From the NCBI GenBank assembly GCA_015057525.1, contig SVEE01000003.1, positions 1-64,000 on the forward strand: a stretch of 64,000 nucleotides of DNA, given 5' to 3'. The notes beneath the pieces are model-generated. The model did no database searches and was not told the DNA's origin. It worked only from the letters and a program-made list of their open reading frames with translations. The DNA comes from Lachnospiraceae bacterium (GTDB lineage: Bacteria; Bacillota; Clostridia; Lachnospirales; Lachnospiraceae). Positions 9,252 through 19,014 of the stretch are shown here, in pieces. A program made the translations under genes and the position numbers. How positions within the stretch are numbered: position 1 is the stretch's first letter; each line of letters starts with the position of its first letter.

Positions 9252-10457
9252 TTATAATGTTGTTCTCAATCTATAAATAACATCTAATGTCTTTGCTTTC
9301 TCGTTGAAAGAGCCTTCGCTAATCACATTAGTAAGGAATGCTTTCTCACCATCAATACCTGCATCAACGTAATCTACATCACCAAATGCAGCTTTGATAG
9401 CTTCCTCTGTATTAGTATCCTTAACTCTAACTAGATATCTACACTCAAAGTTGTTAAAATCACCAAGAGTAACTTTCTCTTCTTCCCAGATTGTCATGAT
9501 GTTTGTTCCCTGATGTTTTACAGCATCTACTACATCAGAAACAACAGCACTTGCTGTAGGAAGCTTTCCAGCACCCTTACCATAGAACATAGTATCACCA
9601 AGCATATTACCATTTATAAATATGCCGTTAAACACTCCACTTACATTAAAGAGTGGGTGCTCATCGCCAATTATAAATGGTGAAACCATAGAATATACAG
9701 TTCCATCCTTAAATATACTCTTTCCAAGCAACTTGATAGTACCACCAAGAGCCTTAGCATATTTAATTTCTGCTCCTGTTATCTTAGTTATACCCTCTGT
9801 ATATATATCTTCAAAGTCAACCTGTTTTCCACAAACAAGTGATGTAAGAATCGCAATTTTTCTACATGCATCGTATCCTTCAACATCTGCTTCAGGATTT
9901 CTCTCTGCATATCCCTTTTCCTGTGCTCTCTTTAATACAGTATCAAAATCAGAGCCTTCATCAAACATCTTAGTAAGGATGTAGTTAGTTGTTCCATTTA
10001 GGATTCCTGTTATCTCTGTGAATTCATCTGCAGTAAGCGACTGATTAAGTGGTCTGATTATTGGAATTCCACCACCAACGCTGGCTTCAAAAAGATAGTT
10101 AACATTATGTTCCTTAGCAATCTTAAGAAGCTCTGCACCATGAGAAGCAACAAGTTCCTTGTTAGATGAAGCAACTGTCTTTCCTGCCTCAAGAGCACTC
10201 TTAGTAAACTGGTAAGCAGGGTTAAGACCACCCATAACCTCAACAACAATATCTACCTCTGGGTCATTCAAAATAATATTGTAATCATGAACCAAAATAT
10301 CCTGAACAGGGTCCCCTGGAAAATCTCTTAAGTCAAGAACATACTTAACGTTGATTTCCTTACCTGCTCTCTTATTTACGTTGCTTTGGTTTGTTTTTAT
10401 TACTTCTACGACTCCAGAACCTACAGTGCCGTATCCAAGTACCGCGATGTTTATCAT
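9252..10457 (-). CDS. hom: homoserine dehydrogenase
   Basis: Reduces aspartate semialdehyde to homoserine. The 401-residue protein shows the NAD(P)-binding GYGTVGSGVVEV, the substrate domain with VASNKELVASHG and EASVGGGIPIIRPL, the ILNGTTNYILTKM signature and ERNPEADVEGYDACRK. The C-terminal ACT-like region is short. It is separated from cheW by 19 bp and from the mutase-like gene by 24 bp, arguing for one transcript that supplies the threonine branch. Confidence 0.96.
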   Translation of the reverse strand: MINIAVLGYGTVGSGVVEVIKTNQSNVNKRAGKEINVKYVLDLRDFPGDPVQDILVHDYNIILNDPEVDIVVEVMGGLNPAYQFTKSALEAGKTVASSNKELVASHGAELLKIAKEHNVNYLFEASVGGGIPIIRPLNQSLTADEFTEITGILNGTTNYILTKMFDEGSDFDTVLKRAQEKGYAERNPEADVEGYDACRKIAILTSLVCGKQVDFEDIYTEGITKITGAEIKYAKALGGTIKLLGKSIFKDGTVYSMVSPFIIGDEHPLFNVSGVFNGIFINGNMLGDTMFYGKGAGKLPTASAVVSDVVDAVKHQGTNIMTIWEEEKVTLGDFNNFECRYLVRVKDTNTEEAIKAAFGDVDYVDAGIDGEKAFLTNVISEGSFNEKAKTLDVIYRLRTTL

Positions 10458-10476
10458 TTTCGTCTCTCCTCTTTAT

Positions 10477-10971
10477 TTAGTCTTCTTCTGTTTCAGGACT
10501 TTCTAAAGCCACAGAAACATCTTCAAATTCACTATCTGACATAAGCTTATCAATATTAACACTTATAACAATATCTGCATTGCCATCAGTAACTGAATCT
10601 ATTTTTAAAACACTCTCAAGGCAGCCTGTGTCCTCATTCCTAACAACAGGAGGCATTTCCTTAATATTTGTTTCCGGCACATCCATAATTCCTAATACCT
10701 GATCAACCTCAAACGCTATGCTCATACCGTGAGTCTCAGCAATAAGAAGTTGTCTTGTACTAGACATTGAACTATCATACATGCCAAATTTAGCCTTTAA
10801 ATCATATATAGGAATAACAGTATTTCTAAGATGAATTATACCCTTAATATACTGAACCCCTACAGGTATAGGTACAACGTTATACACTTCCTCAATACTG
10901 CTAATCTTTGTAAGCTGCATTCCATATTTTTGTTCATCTAAAAGAAATAAAATATATCTTGTTTCTGCCAT
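10477..10971 (-). CDS. cheW: chemotaxis coupling protein CheW
   Basis: CheW links chemoreceptors to the CheA kinase. The 164-residue sequence has the typical beta-barrel pattern: YILFLLDEQKYGMQLTKI, VPIPVGVQYIKGIIHLRNTVIPIYDL, and DQVLGIMDVPE. An acidic C-terminal tail (about 15 residues, VALESPETEED) is appended. It is an orphan copy, between prfB and hom, with no other che genes in the window. It indicates a chemotactic lineage. Confidence 0.93.
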   Translation of the reverse strand: MAETRYILFLLDEQKYGMQLTKISSIEEVYNVVPIPVGVQYIKGIIHLRNTVIPIYDLKAKFGMYDSSMSSTRQLLIAETHGMSIAFEVDQVLGIMDVPETNIKEMPPVVRNEDTGCLESVLKIDSVTDGNADIVISVNIDKLMSDSEFEDVSVALESPETEED

Positions 10972-11017
10972 AATACCTCTCCTTATCTAAACATGTATCA
11001 CAGAGTAACAACAAATG

Positions 11018-12140
11018 TTATTCTTCGCCTAAGTTAGTTTTGTTAATCCACTTCAAGTAAGCATTAATGAATGGGTCTATATATCCATCTAGAACGGATT
11101 GGGCATTGCCCACTTCCTGATTAGTACGATGATCCTTAACCATAGTATATGGCTGCAAAACATAAGATCTTATCTGGCTACCCCATCCATTATCCGTAAC
11201 CTCTCCACGGATATCTGATATCTTATCAAGATTTTCTTGTTGCTTGATAAGATACAACTTGGACATTAACATTTTCATAGCTTTATCTTTATTACTATGC
11301 TGAGATCTTTCATTTTGACACTGAACAACAACACCCGTAGGTATATGGGTTATTCGTATGGCTGACTCTGTCTTGTTGACATGCTGTCCACCTGCTCCAC
11401 TGGAGCGATAGGTGTCAATCTTAAGATCATCATCATTAATTTCTATCTCTATATTATCTTCCAACTCTGGCATTACATCAACAGATGCAAAAGAGGTCTG
11501 TCTCTTACCAGCTGCGTTGAAAGGAGATATTCTTACTAATCTGTGTACACCTTTTTCTGATTTCAAATAACCGTATGCATTGAAACCATTAACCTGAAAG
11601 GTAACAGATTTTATTCCTGCTTCTTCACCATCCAAATAATCCAGCACCTCAACGTTAAAACCTTTCTTGTTACACCATCTGGTAAACATTCGATATAACA
11701 TTTCGGACCAATCACAGGACTCAGTTCCCCCTGTTCCTGCGTGGATAGTTACAACTGCATTATTAGCATCGAATTCTCCGGACAAAAGAGTTTTTATTCT
11801 GAACTCTTCGAAGGCAAGCTTAAAATTCTCACTAGCTTCCTCGATTTCGTTCACAAGTTCCTGATCATCTTCCTCCTCAGCCATCTCAATAAGAGTCTCT
11901 ATATCCTCGAAAGAAGTTTTTATCTGTTGGAACTCTTCAATGGTTCCCTTTAGTCCCTTGAGTTCTTTCATAACCTTCTGACTTTCGTCCACATCGTCCC
12001 AAAAGCCCGGACCTTCCATCATAGCTTCCAGTTCGCTTATACGGGTCTCCTTGCCAGAAACGTCAAAGTGAATCCCTCACTTCATTAAGTGGTGACTTGT
12101 ATTCATTTATCATGAACTTATACTGATCAAGTTCTATCAC
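11018..12140 (-). CDS. prfB: peptide chain release factor 2, programmed +1 frameshift
   Basis: RF2 recognises UGA and UAA stops. The main frame contains the GGQ peptidyl-hydrolysis motif (SSGAGGQHVNKTES) and the SPFNAAGKRQTSF segment. The gene starts at a GTG at 12140 preceded by AGGTGAT, and the first 25 codons end in an in-frame TGA (12065-12063). The site reads AGGGATTCACTTTGAC, with an internal Shine-Dalgarno-like AGGGA and the slippery CTT before TGA. A +1 shift continues the protein (SL then DVSGKETRISELEAMM) to a total of 373 residues. This is the standard RF2 autoregulatory site, so the gene is intact. Confidence 0.97.
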
Positions 12141-12182
12141 TTATAATCACCTACACTTTTATTGATAATATTTAGGCAAATA

Positions 12183-14750
12183 TTATTTACCACAACACAT
12201 TTTATATTTCTTTCCACTTCCGCATGGACATGGATCATTTCTGCCTATCTTGGCGCTTTCTCTCTTAACAGGACCTCTCTTAGCAGATTCATCTCTATTA
12301 GTTCCTGTTACCTTAGCCACCTCTTCACGTTCAACCTTCTGTTCAATCTTAACATGAAGAATCATTCTTACAGTATCCTCGCGAATTGATGCTGTCATCT
12401 CGTTGAACATATCATATCCAGCAAACTTGTACTCTACAAGTGGGTCCTTGCTACCATATGACTGAAGTGAAATTCCTTGTCTGAGCTGTACCATATCATC
12501 AATATGAGCCATCCACTTCTTGTCAATAACCTTAAGAAGAACCACTCTTTCTATTTCTCTCATATGCTCAGCATCTGGAAATTCTGTTTCTTTATTTTCG
12601 TATATCTTTGCAGCCTCTTCTTTAAGTCTCTGCTTGAACTCCTTGAGGTTACTTGTCTTTTTCTCTTTATCTGTAAGCTCAATCTTCTCAAATGGAACAA
12701 TAGGAATGAGGAGTCTGTTAAGCTCTTCTATCTCCCATTCACTTGAAGAAAGGTCTGAAGAACAAGTCTTGTCAATATAGTTCTCCACTGTATCTAAAAC
12801 CATTTTGAAGACAACATCTCTCATGCTCTCTCCATCGAGAACTCTCTTTCTTTCTGCATAGATAACTTCTCGCTGTTCATTATTAACCTGATCATATTCA
12901 AGAAGGTTCTTTCTAATCGCAAAGTTGTTGGACTCGATCTTCTTCTGAGCCTTCTCAATAAAGCTTGTTATTGTCTTATGCTGAATTTCCTCACCATCAG
13001 GAATCTTAAGTGCATCATAAACCGCCTTTACTTTCTCAGAACCAAAAAGACGCATTAAGCTATCATCAAGAGAAAGATAGAACTTAGATTCACCTGGATC
13101 TCCCTGACGACCTGCACGTCCACGAAGCTGATTATCAATTCTTCGTGATTCATGTCTCTCTGTACCAATTATTTTAAGTCCGCCAATCTCAGCAACGCCT
13201 TCACCAAGTTTAATATCAGTACCACGACCTGCCATGTTAGTTGCAATAGTAACAGCACCCATCTGTCCTGCATCTGCTACAATTTCAGCCTCCATCTCAT
13301 GGAACTTCGCATTGAGGACCTTATGCTGAATACCTCTCTTAGAAAATAACTTACTTAATTCCTCTGAAGACTCGATTGTTGTTGTACCAACAAGAACTGG
13401 CTGTCCCTTCTGATTAGCCTCAACGACAGAGTTAACAATAGCCTCGTATTTTTCTCTCTTTGTCTTAAATACTGAATCCTGATGGTCGATTCTCTGAACA
13501 GGAAGATTAGTAGGAACTACGACTACGTCCATTCCATAAATCTCTCTAAATTCGTTCTCCTCTGTTAAGGCTGTACCTGTCATACCAGCTTTCTTCTTAT
13601 ACTTGTTAAAGAAGTTCTGGAATGTAATTGTAGCAAGAGTTCTGCTCTCTCTCTTAACCTTAACATTTTCCTTAGCCTCAATCGCCTGATGCAAACCATC
13701 AGAAAAACGTCTACCAGGCATGATACGTCCAGTAAACTCATCTACAATAAGAACCTCTTCGTCCTTAACAACGTAGTCCTTATCCTTATGCATAAGAGCA
13801 TGTGCTCTAAGTGCCATAATCATATTGTGCTGAATATCTATGTTCTCAGCATCTGAATAGTTCTCTATATGGAAGAACTGCTCTACTTCTTTAACCCCCT
13901 GTGCAGTAAGTACAACCTGTCTATCCTTCTCATTAACAAGGTAATCTCCATCTTCCTCAACCTGAGTACCCATGATAGCATCCATCTTGCTTATTTCCAT
14001 AGACGCAGTTCCACGTTTCATTCTTCTTGCAAGATAGTCACACATCTTATAAAGATCAGTGGACTTACCGCTCTGTCCAGAAATAATAAGCGGTGTTCTA
14101 GCCTCATCAATAAGAACAGAGTCAACCTCATCCACGATAGCATAGTTAAGCTCTCTCTGTACCAACTGCTCCTTATATATAACCATGTTATCTCTAAGAT
14201 AATCGAAACCTAACTCATTGTTAGTAATGTATGTTATGTCACAGTTATACGCTTCTCTTCTCTCATCCTTCTTGTAGTGATTAAGTACAACACCTACCTT
14301 AAGTCCAAGAAACTCATGTACCTGTCCCATCCACTCAGCATCACGCTTCGCAAGATATTCGTTAACTGTAACTACATGTACCCCCTTGCCTTCGAGAGCA
14401 TTAAGATATGCTGGAAGTGTACACACAAGTGTCTTACCTTCACCTGTTCTCATTTCAGGAATACGTCCCTGATGAAGAATTACACCACCAATAAGCTGCA
14501 CTCTATAATGCTTCATATTAAGTACTCTTGATGCTGCTTCTCTAACAACAGCAAAAGCCTCAACAAGAATATCATCCAAGGTTTCACCATCTGCTAATCT
14601 CTTTTTGAACTCCTCAGTTTTTGCTTTCAATTCCTCATCTGAAAGTTTCTGCATAGCTTCATCAAGAGCTTCAATCTTATCCACTATAGGATATATCTTC
14701 TTAAGTTCCTTCTCACTATGTGTGCCAAATACTTTTTCAAATAGGCCCAT
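12183..14750 (-). CDS. secA: protein translocase ATPase SecA
   Basis: Motor ATPase that drives preproteins through SecYEG. The 855-residue protein has Walker [10 protein letters not shown], the DEAD-like [17 protein letters not shown], the helicase motifs [10 protein letters not shown] and [13 protein letters not shown], and a C-terminal SEC-C zinc motif ([13 protein letters not shown]). The start is set at the ATG at 14750 (MGLFEKVFG) because GGAGG lies 5 bp upstream; an in-frame upstream ATG lacks a site. The order hpf, secA, prfB is common in Clostridia. Confidence 0.98.
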   Translation of the reverse strand: MGLFEKVFGTHSEKELKKIYPIVDKIEALDEAMQKLSDEELKAKTEEFKKRLADGETLDDILVEAFAVVREAASRVLNMKHYRVQLIGGVILHQGRIPEMRTGEGKTLVCTLPAYLNALEGKGVHVVTVNEYLAKRDAEWMGQVHEFLGLKVGVVLNHYKKDERREAYNCDITYITNNELGFDYLRDNMVIYKEQLVQRELNYAIVDEVDSVLIDEARTPLIISGQSGKSTDLYKMCDYLARRMKRGTASMEISKMDAIMGTQVEEDGDYLVNEKDRQVVLTAQGVKEVEQFFHIENYSDAENIDIQHNMIMALRAHALMHKDKDYVVKDEEVLIVDEFTGRIMPGRRFSDGLHQAIEAKENVKVKRESRTLATITFQNFFNKYKKKAGMTGTALTEENEFREIYGMDVVVVPTNLPVQRIDHQDSVFKTKREKYEAIVNSVVEANQKGQPVLVGTTTIESSEELSKLFSKRGIQHKVLNAKFHEMEAEIVADAGQMGAVTIATNMAGRGTDIKLGEGVAEIGGLKIIGTERHESRRIDNQLRGRAGRQGDPGESKFYLSLDDSLMRLFGSEKVKAVYDALKIPDGEEIQHKTITSFIEKAQKKIESNNFAIRKNLLEYDQVNNEQREVIYAERKRVLDGESMRDVVFKMVLDTVENYIDKTCSSDLSSSEWEIEELNRLLIPIVPFEKIELTDKEKKTSNLKEFKQRLKEEAAKIYENKETEFPDAEHMREIERVVLLKVIDKKWMAHIDDMVQLRQGISLQSYGSKDPLVEYKFAGYDMFNEMTASIREDTVRMILHVKIEQKVEREEVAKVTGTNRDESAKRGPVKRESAKIGRNDPCPCGSGKKYKMCCGK

Positions 14751-14874
14751 AATTACCTCCAACCAACCTTCCATATATAGGAAAGCTTATATATTTAAAA
14801 TAATAAATTAACAATACAGTTATTGCATCATACCCCTTAATATAACACTATTCAAGTTCTAACGCAAGAAAAAA

Positions 14875-14902
14875 AAGGAGCTACGATAAATCGTAACTCC
14901 TT
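14875..14902 (-). terminator. terminator after hpf
   Basis: On the minus strand AAGGAGTTACGA, loop TTTA, TCGTAGCTCCTT is followed by a run of T (complement of A at 14869-14876). One G-U pair interrupts a 12-bp stem. It separates hpf from secA transcription. Confidence 0.8.
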
Positions 14903-14916
14903 ATAAGTCATAAGTC

Positions 14917-15444
14917 TTAGAACTCTGGCTCGATAAGTCCGTATGTACTTCCCTTACGCTTGTATACTACGTTAACCTCATCTGTCTCAGCATTTCTGAA
15001 TACGAAGAAGTTATGTCCAAGAAGTTCCATCTGTACACATGCATCCTCTGGATACATTGGCTTAACAGCGAATCTCTTACTTCTGATAATCTTTACTTCC
15101 TCCTCATCATCCTCATCGATATCAAAGAAATCATTCTGGATAAATGCTGCGTTCTGTTCTTTGTCTACTATCTTTTTCTTATAGCGTGTAACCTGACGCT
15201 CAATAACCTCAACTACTAAATCTATAGATACATACATATCATCGCTAGCCTGTTCTGCTCTAACGATATGTCCTTTCATAGGAATTGTAACCTCGATTTT
15301 CTGTCTTTCTTTCTCTACGGAAAGAGTTACCTGTACATCAGTATCTTCTACGAAGAATTTTTCTAACCTCCCGAGTTTGTCGTAAATAGCAGTCTTAAGA
15401 CCTTCTGTAACCTCGATGTTTTTGCCGCTTATGATGTAATTCAT
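14917..15444 (-). CDS. hpf: ribosome hibernation promotion factor, long form
   Basis: Long-form HPF binds the 30S decoding region and dimerises ribosomes in stationary phase. Residues 1-100 form the S30AE domain (MNYIISGKNIEVTEGLK, RLEKFFVEDTDVQVTLSVEK). An acidic linker with DIDEDDEEE follows, then the C-terminal dimerisation domain (KRFAVKPMYPEDACVQMELLG, FFVFRNAETDEVNVVYKR). The ATG at 15444 has AAGGAG upstream, giving 175 residues; the longer in-frame start at 15480 does not. Confidence 0.95.
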   Translation of the reverse strand: MNYIISGKNIEVTEGLKTAIYDKLGRLEKFFVEDTDVQVTLSVEKERQKIEVTIPMKGHIVRAEQASDDMYVSIDLVVEVIERQVTRYKKKIVDKEQNAAFIQNDFFDIDEDDEEEVKIIRSKRFAVKPMYPEDACVQMELLGHNFFVFRNAETDEVNVVYKRKGSTYGLIEPEF

Positions 15445-15654
15445 ATGCCCCACTCCTTTTTGGTCAAACTCATGTGCCACAAAAGTGATACATTGAAGAT
15501 ATTATAGCATATATATAGTTATTTTGGAAGATTTTTTTGCGATATTATACAAAACAAACTCATTTTTCTAAAATTCGTTATGCAATTTAGCCAACACATT
15601 TAGTATCCTTATTAATTCATATGCTTTCTGAAGCAATTTCATATAAATAAATAA

Positions 15655-15680
15655 AAGAGCTGCCAAAGAAGACAGCTCTT
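15655..15680 (-). terminator. terminator after NlpC/P60 gene
   Basis: On the minus strand AAGAGCTGTC, loop TTCTTT, GGCAGCTCTT is followed by TTATTTATTTAT. The stem is 10 bp with one G-U pair. Confidence 0.7.
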
Positions 15681-15711
15681 CACACATTATAGGAAGCTTA
15701 TAATGTAATAA

Positions 15712-16947
15712 TTAATATATAATTCTAGTTGCTTTACATGGTGTACTATAGTACATATCAGCAATTATAATACCTGTTCTACTTGTACTAGCATGAACTA
15801 TCTGTCCATTACCAATATAAAGACCAACATGGTCAATGGAACCTGTTCCATGATCATAGAATATAAGGTCTCCTGGCTGAACAGCTGTTAAAGCTACCTC
15901 TGCACCAACTGTTGCCTGTACATCTGCTGTTCTTGGAATTGAATATCCAAAGTCAGCATAAACTCTCATAACAAATCCCGAACAGTCCGCACCTTCTGTT
16001 AAGCTTGTACCACCGTATACATATGGATTACCAACAAACTGCACAGCATAGTTAGCAACCTCTACACCAAGCTCAGAATATGGCACATCTGTTGCAGGTG
16101 GGTTAACAGGAGTTGTATCTGCAGTAGGAGTTTGTGGTTTCTCAACAACCTTTGCATTTACTGTATTATAAGAAATAATAATGTAATCATTCTTTACAAA
16201 TCCTGAAATAGAATCACTTACTTTAATGTTTGTCCACTCAGCACCTATATTAATAATATCGTACTTAGAACCCTGAGAAACATTTGTTAATACATCACTA
16301 GTTTCACTAGCCGCTAATCTTACTCGAAGGGAAGCTGTATTAATTTCAACAACCTGTTTAAGATTAGATGCTGCATACGAAGCTGCATCACTACCAAACT
16401 TCATGAACTCATTCTTGATGTATCCTCTTACTCCACCCGAAGAAACAAGGGACCATTCAGAACCCTTCTCTTCCACTATAACAAGTCCATTATTATCTAT
16501 AGTACCAACAACACTTGAATCAGTACCTGCAGCCTCTCTTATATTTACATAGCTACCAGTAACCACTATAGCTTTATTATCAAAATAATCTGCTGCAACT
16601 GTAAGTGTTGGCTGAACATCATCTTGAGTTTCTTCTGTTGTCTCCTCTGTTGTCTCCTCTGTTGTCTCTTCAGTTGATTCTTCTGTTGTTTCTTCTGTTG
16701 TCTCTTCTGCATCAAGTGGTGTAGACAATGCTGCTGGAAGCGAGTCTGTTGCAACCTGCATCTCGTCCATCTGTCCAAACTCCATTCCACCATTTACTGC
16801 TATATATCTGTCAATAGCTGATGTAATACTAACATTCTCATCGCTATAATATGTTTGCTCTGCCTGTGCTGAATATGTACAAAGCGTTCCCATGAACATA
16901 GTTGTTGTCAAACATAAGGCCAACCATTTCTTAGATGGCTTTATCAT
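15712..16947 (-). CDS. secreted NlpC/P60 peptidoglycan endopeptidase with SH3 domains
   Basis: A 411-residue exported hydrolase. It has a signal peptide with a likely cut after AQA at residue 29 and a Thr/Glu-rich low-complexity stretch at about residues 80-110. Two bacterial SH3 domains follow (GSYVNIREAAGTDSSVVG and NTASLRVRLAASETSDVL), then a Pro/Thr linker and a C-terminal NlpC/P60 domain. The catalytic Cys lies in GADCSGFVMR and the His in DHVGLYIGNGQIVHAS. The family cleaves the D-gamma-Glu to meso-diaminopimelate bond of stem peptides. It is monocistronic, with a consensus promoter and WalR-like repeats at the start site. Confidence 0.93.
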   Translation of the reverse strand: MIKPSKKWLALCLTTTMFMGTLCTYSAQAEQTYYSDENVSITSAIDRYIAVNGGMEFGQMDEMQVATDSLPAALSTPLDAEETTEETTEESTEETTEETTEETTEETQDDVQPTLTVAADYFDNKAIVVTGSYVNIREAAGTDSSVVGTIDNNGLVIVEEKGSEWSLVSSGGVRGYIKNEFMKFGSDAASYAASNLKQVVEINTASLRVRLAASETSDVLTNVSQGSKYDIINIGAEWTNIKVSDSISGFVKNDYIIISYNTVNAKVVEKPQTPTADTTPVNPPATDVPYSELGVEVANYAVQFVGNPYVYGGTSLTEGADCSGFVMRVYADFGYSIPRTADVQATVGAEVALTAVQPGDLIFYDHGTGSIDHVGLYIGNGQIVHASTSRTGIIIADMYYSTPCKATRIIY

Positions 16948-16983
16948 AATATTACCTCCAATCTGTGTAACAAAACTGTAATT

Positions 16984-17010
16984 GTTACAAAATTGTTACA
17001 ATTTGTTACA
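16984..17010 (-). promoter_or_regulatory. three TGTAAC repeats resembling WalR (YycF) boxes
   Basis: On the minus strand TGTAAC occurs at 17010-17005, 17000-16995 and 16989-16984, with 4-nt and 5-nt spacers. The second pair fits the WalR consensus TGTWAH-N5-TGTWAH exactly. A fourth copy on the opposite strand is at 16966-16971. They begin at the predicted transcription start of the NlpC/P60 gene, a position that would favour repression. Confidence 0.5.
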
Positions 17011-17015
17011 GTCAC

Positions 17016-17044
17016 ATTATAACCATTGTTATTATTATTGTCAA
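17016..17044 (-). promoter_or_regulatory. consensus sigma-A promoter of NlpC/P60 gene
   Basis: On the minus strand TTGACA (17044-17039), a 17-nt spacer and TATAAT (17021-17016) match the consensus at all twelve positions. Confidence 0.85.
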
Positions 17045-17125
17045 CCGATTTAAGGAAATATTTTTGTTTCCACAGTTTTTTCACATTTATCTAATTGAAT
17101 AAATATTAACTTTTTTATATATGTC

Positions 17126-17154
17126 TTGCTTATTTTTATATTATCAGTTAAAAT
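17126..17154 (+). promoter_or_regulatory. sigma-A-like promoter of the yjfB-like gene
   Basis: TTGCTT (17126-17131), 17-nt spacer, TAAAAT (17149-17154), about 40 bp before the start codon. No sigma-D/FliA-type motif was seen. Confidence 0.5.
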
Positions 17155-17194
17155 TAAAGCGTACGAACAAATTAAATTTACAAGGGTGATGGGT

Positions 17195-17380
17195 ATGACT
17201 ATAGGTACAACTAGTTTACTACCGAGTCCAGGCGTTGACACTAAAAACATGAATCCGATAGATATATCAGTCCTGAAAAGGTCATTAAGTTCAGCAGAAA
17301 CGAGTGCGGAAATGCTAACGAGGATGATGGAAACTGGAGTACGCCCCTACATAGGTTCTAATATTGATGTCAGAGTCTAG
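17195..17380 (+). CDS. YjfB-like putative motility protein
   Basis: A 61-residue protein. The central ISVLKRSLSSAETSAEMLTRMM and C-terminal IGSNIDVRV follow the pattern of the YjfB family (helix then a short GxxIDxxV tail), which is sigma-D dependent in B. subtilis but has no known biochemical function. The ATG at 17195 follows AAGGGTGAT; an in-frame ATG two codons earlier (17189) cannot be excluded. It converges on the amidase gene with only 4 bp between the stop codons and has its own promoter and terminator. Confidence 0.65.
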   Translation: MTIGTTSLLPSPGVDTKNMNPIDISVLKRSLSSAETSAEMLTRMMETGVRPYIGSNIDVRV

Positions 17381-17384
17381 CTTT

Positions 17385-18080
17385 TTAGTATGTCGACGTG
17401 ATAGCAGTTGCTACAGCAACTGCTATCTTTTTTTGATAATTTAAATCACACAATTTCTCAGCCTCAGCCGGACAGCTCATAAAACCACATTCTATAATGA
17501 CTCCCGGACAAGTTGTTTTACTTAATATGTAGTAATCGTTTCCTTCTTTAATCTTTCTATCATTTTCAGAATCTACACTTTTAACAAACTCATTTTGGAT
17601 AATCTGCGCCAATTCTTTACTTTCATCAGATGTCCCATTATAAAACACTTGTGCGCCAGAAACACTTGGGTCAGAAAAACTATTTTGATGAATACTTATC
17701 ATGCATGTGGGATTTATATCATTTATTATTTCAGCTCTTTTTTTCATATCAGAACTCTTTTTATTTGTAGCACCATCAACAGCAAGACATATATCTGTGT
17801 CTCTTGTCATAATTACCGTAACACCCATTTTTTCTAATTCTTCCTTCAACAACAATGCAATTTCCAAATTAATGTCCTTCTCCAATACTCCATCCTTACT
17901 AACTTTTCCCGGATCATTACCTCCATGTCCTGGATCAATTACCACCACCAATTTATTTTCCTTTTTTAGATTTTTTCCTTGACCTATATAACCATTCAGA
18001 ATCATTGCACAAAACAAAATCGCAAAGCATATCCATAAATACGAATAATACTTTGCGATTATTTTTTTAATGTTTTTCAT
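17385..18080 (-). CDS. N-acetylmuramoyl-L-alanine amidase (Amidase_3, CwlD-like)
   Basis: Zinc amidase that cuts the lactyl-peptide bond of peptidoglycan. The 231-residue protein has an N-terminal membrane helix (about residues 12-31). The zinc and catalytic motifs are VVIDPGHGGNDPG, MISIHQNS and VIIECGFMS. The size and anchor resemble CwlD, which works in spore cortex formation, but other small amidases are possible. Its last codons (AVAVATAIT) also form the terminator hairpin of the convergent yjfB-like gene. Confidence 0.88.
   Translation of the reverse strand: MKNIKKIIAKYYSYLWICFAILFCAMILNGYIGQGKNLKKENKLVVVIDPGHGGNDPGKVSKDGVLEKDINLEIALLLKEELEKMGVTVIMTRDTDICLAVDGATNKKSSDMKKRAEIINDINPTCMISIHQNSFSDPSVSGAQVFYNGTSDESKELAQIIQNEFVKSVDSENDRKIKEGNDYYILSKTTCPGVIIECGFMSCPAEAEKLCDLNYQKKIAVAVATAITSTY
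17400..17434 (+). terminator. terminator of yjfB-like gene, inside the amidase coding region
   Basis: GATAGCAGTTGC (17400-17411), loop TACA, GCAACTGCTATC (17416-17427), then seven T (17428-17434). The 12-bp stem is perfect and lies in the 3' end of the convergent amidase gene. Confidence 0.85.
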
Positions 18081-18145
18081 ATTAACTTCCTATATATCAT
18101 ATCTATATATAAATATGATTATAGAAAATTAATTATTCAATACTT

Positions 18146-18913
18146 TTAAAACTCTCCACTATCCTTAAGACGTTGACGTTCTTTTTTCATAGCTCCAAGA
18201 ATAATTTCTCGTGCCTCAATAGCTTGAGCTTTAGTAGCTTCCGGAACATCCTTTAACACATAATCCATGCCCATCTTATCATATTTTTCCTTACCCATAT
18301 TGTGGTATGGAAGTACATCTAAAGCCTTAACATGCTTAAACTGAGCTATAAACGTACCTAAACGTTCCAAATACTCAGGAATATATGTTATACCAGGCAC
18401 AAGAACGTGTCTAATCCATATCTCCTTCTCCTGCTCATCAAGAAACTTAAGAAAATCAAATATATTGTCGCAAGGCTGACCAGTAAGTTTTTTATGCTCC
18501 ACTGGGTCAATATGCTTAATATCTAGCATTATCAAATCAGTTGCCTTCATAAGTCTCTCATATTTTGCAAGGATCTCTGGTTTATTTCTTCTAAACTGAA
18601 TTCCTGACGTATCAAGACATGTGTGAATATCCCTTTTCTTAGCTTCCTCAAAAAGTTCTGTCACGAAATCTATCTGTAGTAGTGGTTCTCCACCTGTAAC
18701 AGTAAGACCGCCCCCCTTAAGAAACGGCTTATATCTCTCATAATCATCAAGAATCTCCTCAACTGTCTTAGTCTCGCCACCCTTCATTAACCATGTATCC
18801 GGGTTATGGCAATACATACAACGCATAGGACAACCCTTAACAAACACGACATATCTGATTCCAGGTCCATCCACAGTACCAAACGTCTCTATAGAATGTA
18901 TCATACCTTCCAT
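18146..18913 (-). CDS. pflA: pyruvate formate-lyase activating enzyme
   Basis: Radical-SAM enzyme that abstracts hydrogen from the active-site glycine of pyruvate formate-lyase. The 255-residue protein has the N-terminal IETFGTVDGPGIRYVVFVKG, the cluster motif C-x3-C-x2-C (CPMRCMYCHNP), and GGLTVTGGEPLLQ. Its size matches single-cluster PflA enzymes. It is transcribed from its own promoter, separated from the pfl operon by a large palindromic element. In this genome its substrate glycine is on a separate small protein rather than on the lyase core. Confidence 0.96.
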   Translation of the reverse strand: MEGMIHSIETFGTVDGPGIRYVVFVKGCPMRCMYCHNPDTWLMKGGETKTVEEILDDYERYKPFLKGGGLTVTGGEPLLQIDFVTELFEEAKKRDIHTCLDTSGIQFRRNKPEILAKYERLMKATDLIMLDIKHIDPVEHKKLTGQPCDNIFDFLKFLDEQEKEIWIRHVLVPGITYIPEYLERLGTFIAQFKHVKALDVLPYHNMGKEKYDKMGMDYVLKDVPEATKAQAIEAREIILGAMKKERQRLKDSGEF

Positions 18914-18958
18914 ATTATCTATCTCCTAACGTAAAATTATCTTTCAAAAACCTCTCAT

Positions 18959-18988
18959 ATTATACCACAAAAATCTTTACATATACAA
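18959..18988 (-). promoter_or_regulatory. promoter of pflA (extended -10)
   Basis: On the minus strand TTGTAT (18988-18983), 18-nt spacer, TATAAT (18964-18959) preceded by TGG, an extended -10. It gives a short leader before pflA. Confidence 0.65.
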
Positions 18989-19014
18989 CCAGTCACCAAA
19001 AAATACCAACCTCC

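Noticed and set aside
11018-12022. prfB as a 334-residue gene starting at the internal ATG
   Set aside because: The upstream frame with CTT-TGA and an AGGGA element matches the known RF2 frameshift site and restores the conserved N-terminus.
17050-17250. Minus-strand frame opposite the yjfB-like gene
   Set aside because: It overlaps the promoters of two genes, has no ribosome binding site and shows no protein-like features.
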